Source of the DNA: Aeromonas jandaei
GTDB taxonomy: Bacteria; Pseudomonadota; Gammaproteobacteria; Enterobacterales; Aeromonadaceae
Length of the DNA stretch: 64,000 bases
Reading direction: 5' to 3'
Assembly: GCF_037890695.1 (NCBI RefSeq)
Contig: NZ_CP149571.1
Location: forward strand, 3,936,001-4,000,000
Shown: in pieces, positions 33,132 through 40,827 of the stretch
How positions within the stretch are numbered: position 1 is the first letter of the stretch
How the letters are laid out: each line of letters opens with the position of its first letter
Position numbers and translations under genes: made by a program
The notes under the pieces: model-generated
The model's input: only the letters and a program-made list of their open reading frames with translations
Database searches by the model: none
Told to the model about the DNA's origin: nothing

Positions 33132-33746
33132 ATGACCTCGTTTAGAGATCGGCTGAAATACATGATGAGTGAGCGCGGATTCAGTCAGGCTGACCTTGTG
33201 CGCAAGTCAGGGGTTAGCAAGGCCGCGGTATCAATTATCTTGTCTGACCCGCTGAAAGACCTGCGGGTAAGTAGCCTGCTCTCTATCGCAAAGGCTCTTG
33301 GCTGTGACCCGCTATGGCTCTACACAGGCAAAGAGAGCGGAACTTACGTATCAGATACCAACCTCGGTAAGGTTCCGGTATGGGAAATGGCTGAGATGGC
33401 CAAACACCCCACTGACGCCCTGTCTACGCTCGACAGCGGCAGGAGCATTTTCAGTGAGGCCAATGGCCACCTGATAGGGGTTGTTGCTGATGACGATAAC
33501 CTATCCAATACCGGTATCAGAGCTGGCGACATCTGCGTTATTGACCTCGCTGATCGCGAGCCGCGTCATAACGACATCGTTCTGGTTAGGCTATCAAGCA
33601 ACAAGCAGGAAAGGCTGCTCAAGGCTCTGGATGGCCTGTCCGGAATCACCCTGGTAACCGATGACCCCCGCCTTGGAGTGGTACCAATCAAGGACGCGCT
33701 GGTGTACGGCCGCATGATCGAACTGCGCCGAGACGTGAAAGAGTAA
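33132..33746 (+). CDS. cI: CI-type prophage repressor, S24/LexA-like C-terminal domain without the catalytic serine
   Basis: 204 residues from ATG 33132; the longer frame from 33036 would cross the operators. N-terminal HTH is at residues 5-60 (GFSQADLVRKSGVSKAAVSI). The C-terminal S24-like fold is at about 105-200. Where the family has GDSM, this protein reads VVADDDNL (residues 117-124), so the nucleophilic Ser is replaced by Asp122, although Lys164 (RLLKAL) is kept. No Ala-Gly cleavage pair is evident. It probably keeps the lysogenic state but may not be cut in the SOS response. Confidence 0.82.
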   Translation: MTSFRDRLKYMMSERGFSQADLVRKSGVSKAAVSIILSDPLKDLRVSSLLSIAKALGCDPLWLYTGKESGTYVSDTNLGKVPVWEMAEMAKHPTDALSTLDSGRSIFSEANGHLIGVVADDDNLSNTGIRAGDICVIDLADREPRHNDIVLVRLSSNKQERLLKALDGLSGITLVTDDPRLGVVPIKDALVYGRMIELRRDVKE

Positions 33747-33762
33747 CCACCATAGCCACATC

Positions 33763-33787
33763 AAGCCCGCTTCATGCGGGCTTTTTT
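33763..33787 (+). terminator. Terminator after cI
   Basis: AAGCCCGC/GCGGGCTT stem with a five-base loop followed by TTTTTT. Confidence 0.85.
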
Positions 33788-33828
33788 GTGTCCGCGGTTC
33801 GGAGCGGAATCCCTTCACGAAAAAAAGA

Positions 33829-33893
33829 TTCACAATAATGAACAAAACATCTTGACGCCTTAGTTCACCAATATTAACCTTTGCCTTGTTCGG
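33829..33893 (+). promoter_or_regulatory. Left operator and rightward early promoter (pL analogue)
   Basis: -35 TTGACG at 33852-33857 with -10 candidate TAACCT 17 bp later. Operator-like half-sites overlap it: TTCACAATAATGAAC (33829-33843), GTTCACCAATATTAAC (33863-33878) and GTTC at 33888. The layout mirrors lambda oL/pL and would start the recombination operon. Confidence 0.55.
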
Positions 33894-34283
33894 TAACGTA
33901 ATCAGCCGAACCAAGACCGGTAACAGCAAGGGGCAGCGTGGAAGGCGGCCAATCGTGGTGAAGGTCTTGGGAAACAAACCTCCCGCTCTGGCGGAGTAAA
34001 AGGCCAGAACACAACTGGGATTGCATTGCGGCAAAAGCCTTGCAGATGGAGCTGGCAGTCAGCGCTATTCACGCTGATACACACGGGGATGACGACCTCT
34101 GGTCTAGCCGGCGCAGTGCAATCCGCAGTTGTGGTGAATGGACGGTCTTTGCGCCAGTCGGTATTCGCAGGGATACCCCTCAGACCAAGTCCGGTGTCAG
34201 ACCCGGACACCACAACAAACCGGCCGAGCTACAGCATTTAACTGGACGCTAGCGGTCGCCGGATCAGGTAACCGGCACCACAT
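33894..34283 (+). other. Non-coding leader of the rightward early operon
   Basis: Several short frames exist on both strands, but none has a convincing start, composition or coupling. The DNA is rich in short hairpins (for example AAGACCGGT, ACCCGGACACC) and leads into tRNA-Pro. Likely an untranslated leader. Confidence 0.45.
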
Positions 34284-34360
<77 letters not shown>

Positions 34361-34569
34361 AATTAGACACCCAGCAATCAGGACGACCAGAAGTAAAGCG
34401 CCTGACCAGCGCGTAAGAACGACAAAGCCCGCACGAGGCGGGCTTTGAAGTGACCGGGTACCACCCGGTCATAGAATGCCGGGGGACCAACCCCAGCAAT
34501 CAGGACCTCGACCAGCCAAAGCCAGTGAGTATCAGCGAGGACCAACTCGCCAACAGGAGTAAATGTACC
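34361..34569 (+). other. Leader with a 15-bp direct repeat and strong hairpin
   Basis: CCCAGCAATCAGGAC occurs at 34370-34384 and 34492-34506. Between them AAAGCCCGC/GCGGGCTTT (34424-34446) forms a perfect 9-bp stem without a U-tract, followed by ACCGGG/CCCGGT pairing. No gene is supported here. Confidence 0.55.
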
Positions 34570-34821
34570 ATGACCAAGAGCATTTTATCCAGAGCCGCGA
34601 AAAGCGCAGACCAGATCATCGCCACTATCGCTGACCACGTAAGCGGCAACAAAGCTCGCAGAGCACGCCTCCACCGCCGCGTCAGCGAAATCGCAGACGA
34701 CATCCGCCGCCAGAAGTTGGCAGAAAAGCGCGCCATCGCCAACAAGCACCTTGGCCGTATCCCACAAGGCCACCGCCTGATGCTGATCCTGACAGCACAG
34801 AACCACAGTAACGCCGTCTGA
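34570..34821 (+). CDS. Small Arg-rich early protein, N-like antiterminator candidate (83 aa)
   Basis: ATG 34570 with AGGAG upstream. Residues 27-55 form a basic helix (GNKARRARLHRRVSEIADDI then RRQKLAEKRA) like the Arg-rich RNA-binding arm of N proteins. It is the first gene after the pL-like promoter, and a boxA sequence lies 100 bases downstream (34921-34932). Sequence similarity to known N proteins is not evident, so the role is inference. Confidence 0.55.
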   Translation: MTKSILSRAAKSADQIIATIADHVSGNKARRARLHRRVSEIADDIRRQKLAEKRAIANKHLGRIPQGHRLMLILTAQNHSNAV

Positions 34822-34920
34822 CCCGGGTCTGGCGCTTCCCTCATAGCGCCGTAGCCAAAGCCTCTTTTTCAAGCACCGCAAGGATGCTTTGGCTTCGCTC
34901 ACGCCAAATTCGGCTGAGCT

Positions 34921-34932
34921 CGCTCTTTAACA
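34921..34932 (+). promoter_or_regulatory. boxA-like antitermination element
   Basis: CGCTCTTTAACA matches the rRNA/lambda boxA consensus, and the following CAGTCTGGAA resembles host rRNA leader or spacer sequence. It lies in an untranslated 306-bp gap (34822-35127) of the early rightward transcript, for which no gene is supported. Confidence 0.6.
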
Positions 34933-35127
34933 GTCTGGAACCGGCTCACAACCACGAATCCCGATGCCGGTAGGGATGCGCCGATAACCCGTCAATTCGG
35001 AAAGCGGTGCGTGAAAGTGAACGGATCCCGGCTTGCGAGCCGGTATCCCAAGGCGGCTCCGGTGGAGCTGGCAACACCATAGCGTCGAAGCTGTGGCCGC
35101 CTTCGGATAACCAAGAGGACCACGACC

Positions 35128-35319
35128 ATGAAACACCTGACCGAGGCCCAGGTAATGGGCTTTCGCGGCTCCATGCCGCCCCGCACTGAACACCGCTACA
35201 GCGTGAACGTCGAACCAAGCGCAGCAGAACGCCGCAGCGCCCACGAACGCACCGCCACCCGCCGCGCCATCGAGGAGTATCACGAGAAGCGCGCCCTGCG
35301 GCATGAGCTCGAACTGTAG
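35128..35319 (+). CDS. Hypothetical early protein (63 aa)
   Basis: ATG 35128 with AGAGGA before it. Charged, Arg/Glu-rich and helical in its second half (AAERRSAHERTATRRAIEEY). No family recognised; starts the recombination operon. Confidence 0.65.
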   Translation: MKHLTEAQVMGFRGSMPPRTEHRYSVNVEPSAAERRSAHERTATRRAIEEYHEKRALRHELEL

Positions 35320-35388
35320 TCATGAAAGTTTGACCACGCGCCCATTGCGTAAGGGGCGCATAGATTGACCACCCGATGACCAACCACC

Positions 35389-36798
35389 ATGAATGCACCA
35401 GCAAAAACCGAGATCGCCGAGCAGGTGATTGAAGCCTTTATCCCTGTAGCTCCCTGCATGTATAGCGACATCCCGAGCGATGTTTACCACGGCAGTGCAG
35501 GAGAATCGAAAAGCAGCCTGGATCTGGCACTGATATCCGGCCAGCACTACCGCTACTACAAGATTGACGGTAACCAGCAGAAAGAAACTGTGCCGTTCCG
35601 TGAAGGCAAGATCCTGCACAAGATCGTGTTGGAGTTTGACGACTTCGAAAACGAATACGCCATCGAGCCGGTATGGCCGGAAGATGCCTTTGTCGGCGCA
35701 GACCAGATGAAGGCAGCAATCGAGGAGTACAACGCCGGTCTCGAGAAGCGTCCGGAGCTGCAGGAGCTGGCTGATGCCATTGAGGCGTACAACGCCAAGC
35801 TGACCCAGCCCATCGAGCTGGGTGCCACAGTGGGTGATGCCGAGGCAGCATACTGCCAGCTCCCCGAGAGCTTCCAGACCATCAGCGAAGATGACAAGCG
35901 CACCGCCACAGCACTCAAGGCATGCGTCAAAGCCTACAACGACACGCTGACCAAGCCACTCAAGAGCAAGGGCAGCTATCAGGCCGTGCTAGAGAACTAC
36001 GCCAAGATCGGCGCTAAAGAGCTGGAGCGCGCCGAGCGCATTGCCACGCTGCCGGACCCCCTCCCTCTGAGCGGCACCAAAGCAGAAATGGCAGAGCGGA
36101 TCCGCACCTTCAAGCCTGACGCGAAATTCCTCGATGAGCTGAAAGAGCAGTTCCGCGAGCAGGCGGGCAACAAGGTGATCGTGACCAATAACGAATACAT
36201 CCACGCCCTGCGCTACCGCGAAGCTGTCCTGAATCATCCGGAGGCGGCCGTGCTGCTGGATGAAGGCGAGGCAGAGACCAGCATCTACTGGCACCACCCT
36301 GAAACCGGTGAACTGCTGAAATGCCGGCCTGACTGGAAACGCCCGGATCATGTGCTGGCTGACCTGAAATTTGTGCGCAACGCCAGCGAAGCGGCATTTG
36401 CCCGAGATGGCTCGGCCCACAACTACCACATTCAGGACGCCCACTACACCGACGGTTATGAAGCGGTAACCGGCCACCCGGCCAGCTTAGTGTTTATCGC
36501 GGTAGAGAAGGACGGCCCACTTGGTCACGACGTCTACAAGCCAATCATGGTCGGCGTCTACTTCTACGGGCAGGAGGATCGGCGCCGCGGCCTCGAGCTG
36601 CGCGATATGGCAGTGCGCAACATCGTCACATGGCGCAAGGCGAATTACTACCCGGGACACGATGGCATGGGTGAAATCAACGTGCCGCAGTACCAGGCTG
36701 CAGCAGAGCGCCACCGCATCAACAACGAAGAGCCATTCAACCCCACCATGATCAGTCATGAGCCGGTGGCCGAAGAACTCCCAGACAGCCTCTTCTAA
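35389..36798 (+). CDS. RecE-type exonuclease (PD-(D/E)XK, DUF3799-like)
   Basis: 469 residues. The N-terminus MYSDIPSDVYHGSAGESKSS and the catalytic part (ETSIYWHHPETGELLKCRPD, then WKRPDHVLADLKFVRNASEA, with the D..D-x-K pattern) are those of phage RecE/DUF3799 nucleases. A helical insert at about 110-220 is extra. It digests 5' strands so that RecT can anneal the 3' tails. RecT follows 12 bases later. Confidence 0.85.
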   Translation: MNAPAKTEIAEQVIEAFIPVAPCMYSDIPSDVYHGSAGESKSSLDLALISGQHYRYYKIDGNQQKETVPFREGKILHKIVLEFDDFENEYAIEPVWPEDAFVGADQMKAAIEEYNAGLEKRPELQELADAIEAYNAKLTQPIELGATVGDAEAAYCQLPESFQTISEDDKRTATALKACVKAYNDTLTKPLKSKGSYQAVLENYAKIGAKELERAERIATLPDPLPLSGTKAEMAERIRTFKPDAKFLDELKEQFREQAGNKVIVTNNEYIHALRYREAVLNHPEAAVLLDEGEAETSIYWHHPETGELLKCRPDWKRPDHVLADLKFVRNASEAAFARDGSAHNYHIQDAHYTDGYEAVTGHPASLVFIAVEKDGPLGHDVYKPIMVGVYFYGQEDRRRGLELRDMAVRNIVTWRKANYYPGHDGMGEINVPQYQAAAERHRINNEEPFNPTMISHEPVAEELPDSLF

Positions 36799-36809
36799 GG
36801 AACATCGAC

Positions 36810-37856
36810 ATGGAAAATACAGTAGCAACCCAGAGCTCGGCCCCTGTGCTGGCCAATGAGCGCGGTCAGGCCAGCATGCTTAGCCTGATGATGAATATGG
36901 ATTTCATGGCGAGCATCGACAAGATGGCAGCCATGATGGCCAGCGGCAAGACTACCGTGCCACAACATCTGCGCGGTAATCAGGCAGACTGCTTCGCCAT
37001 CTGCTTGCAGGCGGTTCAGTGGGGCATGAACCCCTTCCCTGTTGCCCAAAAAACCCACCTTGTCAACGGAACGCTCGGTTATGAGGCTCAGCTGGTCAAC
37101 GCCGTGGTGGTTAACTCCGGCGTCATCAAAGGGCGCTTTGACTATGAGTTTTTCGGACCTTGGGAGCGTGTCATCGGCAAGTTCAAAGAGGTCCAGAGCA
37201 AGGACCCGGATAAAAAAGGTGCCGTTTACCGTGTTCCTGACTGGAGCTTTGCGGATGAGAAAGGTTGCGGGGTAAAGGTCACTGCAACGCTGACTAGCGG
37301 CCAGGTGCGCGAAGTTGAGCTTATGCTGCAGCAGGCTCGCACCCGCAACTCGACGCTATGGGCCGACGATCCGAAACAACAGCTGGCCTATCTTGGCGTA
37401 AAACGCTGGGCCCGCCTCTACACCCCTGACGTTATCCTTGGCGTTTACTCAGTCGATGAGCTGGAAGAGCGCGAAATCAACCCTGATTTCACGCCGGATG
37501 GCGGCAACAAGTCTGCCACCGAAAACATCGCTGAGAGAGCAGCAGTCAAGCGGGCGCAGCAGCAAGCAGAGGCAAACAAGGGGACTGTCATCGAGGGGCA
37601 GGCAGAAAGCGTCATTGATCAGCAGCATAGCGAACCAGAGCCGGTGGTGCCTGATGTTGACCCAGAGATTGCAGATCAGTTCGCAGATGCCCTGTTCAAG
37701 CTCGACATCGCCGAGTCTGCAACTGAGCTGCGCTCAGCGCTGTCAGTCATTACTGAAATGGGCGACAAGCTGAACAAAGAGCAGAAGGCTCAGGCAAACG
37801 AAGTCTACCGCACCAACATTGCGCGCCTTGGCCTCGATAAGAAGCGAGCCGCCTAA
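36810..37856 (+). CDS. recT: RecT single-strand annealing protein
   Basis: 348 residues. RecT hallmarks are ADCFAICLQAVQWGMNPFPV, AQKTHLVNGTLGYEAQLVNA, LWADDPKQQLAYLGVKRWAR and LYTPDVILGVYSVDELEERE. The C-terminal 90 residues are a variable acidic/Gln tail. Forms a phage recombination pair with the RecE-like gene upstream. Confidence 0.92.
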   Translation: MENTVATQSSAPVLANERGQASMLSLMMNMDFMASIDKMAAMMASGKTTVPQHLRGNQADCFAICLQAVQWGMNPFPVAQKTHLVNGTLGYEAQLVNAVVVNSGVIKGRFDYEFFGPWERVIGKFKEVQSKDPDKKGAVYRVPDWSFADEKGCGVKVTATLTSGQVREVELMLQQARTRNSTLWADDPKQQLAYLGVKRWARLYTPDVILGVYSVDELEEREINPDFTPDGGNKSATENIAERAAVKRAQQQAEANKGTVIEGQAESVIDQQHSEPEPVVPDVDPEIADQFADALFKLDIAESATELRSALSVITEMGDKLNKEQKAQANEVYRTNIARLGLDKKRAA

Positions 37857-37874
37857 CCAACATCAAACCAATCC

Positions 37875-37900
37875 AGCCCGCTATCTTGCGGGCTTTTCTT
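37875..37900 (+). terminator. Terminator after recT
   Basis: AGCCCGC/GCGGGCT stem followed by TTTCTTT. An antiterminating early transcript would pass it; otherwise the genes downstream are separated. Confidence 0.75.
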
Positions 37901-37913
37901 TAGGTAAAGAAAC

Positions 37914-38384
37914 ATGAACGTAAAGAGCATTGGAACGGATGATGGCGAGACATGCGGTCGCGACGGGTGTGACGGGGTTATGCGAATAGTTGATAGCGGC
38001 AGCTGCTGCTCCTGTCACATTTGTGCCCCATGTGGTCACTGCACCGAGTACTTGGTTTGCTGTGATAAGTGCGGAGAGGAATTTGATTCATCTAAGACCC
38101 AGCTGCACAAACCAAAGCAGGCCGTAGACCAATCGGTAACACCAATAAAACCGCCAGTTGATCATTTCTCAGAAATGGATGGTTCAAAGCTTGATTGGCT
38201 AAGTTTTTCGCACAGCAGTTGCTCAATGATCAAGAAAGGAAAATGCCCGTTAGAGATGACCATGGACCAAGTTAGGGAAAAGGTTAATGGCACATTCGGC
38301 GGACGTTTTGACAACTGGAACGAAGCAACAAACCAGCATGGAAAGCAAATAAGAGTCTTCAAATTCATCGCCTACACGGATTAA
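37914..38384 (+). CDS. Cys-rich hypothetical protein (156 aa)
   Basis: ATG 37914. The first 55 residues hold eleven Cys in close pairs (ETCGRDGCDG, SCCSCHICAPCGHCTEYLVC, CDKCGEEF), enough for two to three zinc sites. The second half is soluble and mixed (SEMDGSKLDWLSFSHSSCSM). The gene is AT-richer than its neighbours and lies alone behind a terminator, suggesting separate acquisition. Function unknown. Confidence 0.7.
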   Translation: MNVKSIGTDDGETCGRDGCDGVMRIVDSGSCCSCHICAPCGHCTEYLVCCDKCGEEFDSSKTQLHKPKQAVDQSVTPIKPPVDHFSEMDGSKLDWLSFSHSSCSMIKKGKCPLEMTMDQVREKVNGTFGGRFDNWNEATNQHGKQIRVFKFIAYTD

Positions 38385-38434
38385 CCACAGCACCGCCGCC
38401 AACGGGGCTTTCGCTTTACAACAGGACCAGAACC

Positions 38435-39655
38435 ATGACCACCGAACTGAACCCCAGTGAGGCAACCAGCCTTGCCCTGAACACCCTCACTAGCCAGTTC
38501 CGCAACATCCTGCTGATGCCTGACGGCCCTGCCAAGGCCGCCATCGGCAGCTTTGAAACCCTGCTCACAGCCAACCTGACCATGATCAGCGAGTCGGCCA
38601 ACGCCCATATCGACGAGTTCAACGGGCTCATCGACCAGCTGGAAGCCCGGGATGGAGAGCTGAATGACCAGATCGCACTGGTCAGCCAGCTGCGCCAGCA
38701 GGTAGCCGAAGCCGAGCAGCGCATCGCAGCAGCACGGCAAGAAGGCGCAGCCGAGCTGGAAGCCAAGGCAGATGAGCTCTACAAGGCGCAGCGCGCCCTG
38801 AACGAGATCGATACCAAATTCAGCGCCCTGCAATTCACCTCCCGCCAGACCGATCGCCAACTTGCCGACCTCAAGGCCATGGATCCGGCAGGCATGAAGC
38901 GCCGCATCAAGGAGAAAAACGACCTGCTGGAGCAGCAGCGCACCGCGATCGCCAAGCACAAGAGCAACGAGGCTGCCTACCGCGCCGAGGTGCTGAAACT
39001 CGAGCGCCGCATCAAAGACCTGCTGGACGCCATCAACGAGCAGGATCGCGAGCTGGAAAGCCGACACGGCGTAATCATGGAGCTTGAGAGCTGCCGTGAT
39101 GCCAAGCTGGTATGGTTCAAGCACCTGGCCAAGACCTACAAGGGAGAGGATGGCACGCTCTGGAATGTCTATCTGGTAGATCACGGCCTGCAGTCAAACC
39201 TCCCCTACCTCATCAACGACCTCAACTGGAAGCTGCACGCCATGAAATCCGATGGCTCCGGCTGCTCGGTCATGCTGAGCCAGTGGATGAACCCCATCTA
39301 CCCCACCCCGTTCGGTGCCGGCGCCCCTGACGCCATGACGCAGGACATTTTCAACTTCATGCTCGAAGCGCTGGAGAAGAGTCACCCGCACCTGCTGCCG
39401 CGCGCCACCTGGGCCAAGACGGTCAGTATCCATGAATGCGGCCTGCCGCCTCGCGTGATCAGACCGCTGGAGCAAGCCGGGCTCGACACCCTCTACAAGG
39501 TGCTGAGCAATCAGGGTGCAGCCCTGAACAAGGTAAGGGTGATCGGAGAGAAGCTGGTAGGCCAGATCGTCTACGCCTGCGATCTCAAGGTGAAGCTGTG
39601 GGAGGAGCAGTTCGCAGCCAGCCAGCAACCGGAACAGCACAAGGAGGCGGCATGA
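38435..39655 (+). CDS. Coiled-coil protein with C-terminal helix-hairpin-helix/alpha-CTD-like domain (406 aa)
   Basis: Residues 60-215 form a long coiled coil (LVSQLRQQVAEAEQRIAAAR, LKLERRIKDLLDAINEQDRE). Residues 215-325 are globular (WNVYLVDHGLQSNLPYLIND). Residues about 330-385 read GLPPRVIRPLEQAGLDTLYK, VLSNQGAALNKVRVIGEKLV, which resembles the DNA-binding repeat of the RNA polymerase alpha C-terminal domain. A DNA-linked role in recombination is possible. No homologue known to me. Confidence 0.65.
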   Translation: MTTELNPSEATSLALNTLTSQFRNILLMPDGPAKAAIGSFETLLTANLTMISESANAHIDEFNGLIDQLEARDGELNDQIALVSQLRQQVAEAEQRIAAARQEGAAELEAKADELYKAQRALNEIDTKFSALQFTSRQTDRQLADLKAMDPAGMKRRIKEKNDLLEQQRTAIAKHKSNEAAYRAEVLKLERRIKDLLDAINEQDRELESRHGVIMELESCRDAKLVWFKHLAKTYKGEDGTLWNVYLVDHGLQSNLPYLINDLNWKLHAMKSDGSGCSVMLSQWMNPIYPTPFGAGAPDAMTQDIFNFMLEALEKSHPHLLPRATWAKTVSIHECGLPPRVIRPLEQAGLDTLYKVLSNQGAALNKVRVIGEKLVGQIVYACDLKVKLWEEQFAASQQPEQHKEAA

Positions 39656-39984
39656 AACAGGAGATCCTGCTTTACCTGCTGGAGACTATCGCCAGCACTG
39701 ATGCTGATGACATTGATGGCGACGGCTTCGATATGGTGTGGGAAGACGACCTTGGCCGCGAGGGGTGGAGCACCGAATCCATCACCGAAACAGCTGAGCA
39801 CGCTGCGGTCGCTATCAAGAACCTTTCCAGTGCCTACGAGTTCCTTGCAACAGAGTTTGGCAAGGTGATGTATCAGGCCGGATTCAGTGAAAGCGCCGAG
39901 GCTGCCAAGCAAGATGCCATGAGCTGGCTCAACCATCGCCCTGCAGTTGACGAGGAGGAGCCAGACGATGGCAATTCTGATTGA
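39652..39984 (+). CDS. Acidic hypothetical protein (110 aa)
   Basis: ATG 39652 overlaps the previous stop (ATGA). Strongly acidic (ASTDADDIDGDGFDMVWEDD, AVDEEEPDDGNSD), otherwise helical. Its last codons contain the start of the methylase gene. An acidic phage protein of this size could be a DNA mimic, but nothing else supports that. Confidence 0.65.
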   Translation: MKQEILLYLLETIASTDADDIDGDGFDMVWEDDLGREGWSTESITETAEHAAVAIKNLSSAYEFLATEFGKVMYQAGFSESAEAAKQDAMSWLNHRPAVDEEEPDDGNSD

Positions 39985-40570
39985 TAGCGGCACCCCGGCC
40001 AGCGATAAGAACTTCTGGGCCACTACCTGGGAGTGCTTTGCCGATGCGCAGGCGCTCTACGGTCGCAACTTCGAGTGCGATGTGGCTGCCGAGCCGCTCA
40101 CAGCCAAGTGCAGCCGCTACTTCACCAGTCATCTGTTGCTGGAGCGACTGCTGGACTACCGCACCAGTGATGATGTTCGCGCCCAGATGCGCGAGGCTGA
40201 GCTGGCAGGCACGGTCTGCATGGGTATCGACAGCCTCAACCTTGACTGGCCGGAGCACTGGTGGTGCAACCCGCCGTTCGACCTGAAACCCGAGTTCATC
40301 ACGCAGGCCCGCCAGCAGCAAGCTAATGGCAGGCCAGGGATGATGCTGCTCCCATACGAGCCGTTGACGACGTGGTGGCGCCGCTTGCTGGCCGATGATG
40401 TGATCATCTACGAGCCGGATGGCCGCTACCAGTTCTACGAGCGCGATGGCGTGACCAGAAAGAGCGGGGCCAACTTCGGTTGCGCTCTGATTGCCTTCCC
40501 CACCATGAAGGTTGGCGCATCACCCCGCATCCCCTTTGTTCGCGGCATCGGCGCCAAAAAGGCAGCCTGA
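39968..40570 (+). CDS. Phage N6-adenine DNA methyltransferase (Dam family)
   Basis: 200 residues from ATG 39968 (GGAG eight bases before). The PF05869-type layout is present: KNFWATTWECFADAQALYGR, FECDVAAEPLTAKCSRYFT and the catalytic WWCNPPFDLKPEFI (NPPF). The end is FGCALIAFPTM. It methylates adenine, probably to protect phage DNA or mark timing. Sits in the recombination operon. Confidence 0.85.
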   Translation: MAILIDSGTPASDKNFWATTWECFADAQALYGRNFECDVAAEPLTAKCSRYFTSHLLLERLLDYRTSDDVRAQMREAELAGTVCMGIDSLNLDWPEHWWCNPPFDLKPEFITQARQQQANGRPGMMLLPYEPLTTWWRRLLADDVIIYEPDGRYQFYERDGVTRKSGANFGCALIAFPTMKVGASPRIPFVRGIGAKKAA

Positions 40571-40628
40571 TACCCACCAGTTACTAACCGCCTCCATCAC
40601 AGTTTCTGTTGATAAGTCGAGGAACCCC

Positions 40629-40805
40629 ATGAAAGACACTGAAAACCCCTACTGCGGCGCGGTAGTCATCGGGTTGGGCGTCGTCATGCCCCACCCCAAG
40701 CTGCGCGGCAAGTTTGTACTACCAGGCGGGACCATCTGCAGCCGGTCACAAGCCGAAGCAGCCGCCAAGAAACTCCACGATCTGCAGGCGAAAGCCCGCA
40801 ACTAA
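40629..40805 (+). CDS. Hypothetical protein (58 aa)
   Basis: ATG 40629 with GAGGAA six bases before. Small and Gly-rich in the middle (GAVVIGLGVVMPHPKLRGKF, VLPGGTI) with a helical end. No family known. Confidence 0.62.
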   Translation: MKDTENPYCGAVVIGLGVVMPHPKLRGKFVLPGGTICSRSQAEAAAKKLHDLQAKARN

Positions 40806-40827
40806 CCGACCAAAAGGACCTCTGACC

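Noticed and set aside
33132..33746. cI start at 33036
   Set aside because: The extra 32 residues would cover the operator palindrome and have no HTH or conserved feature; ATG 33132 begins the usual repressor N-terminus.
33902..34252. Small frames on both strands between cI and tRNA-Pro
   Set aside because: Overlapping on both strands, no ribosome sites, and composition not protein-like.
39652..39984. Acidic protein as anti-restriction DNA mimic
   Set aside because: Acidity alone is not enough; no Ocr- or Ard-like pattern is visible.
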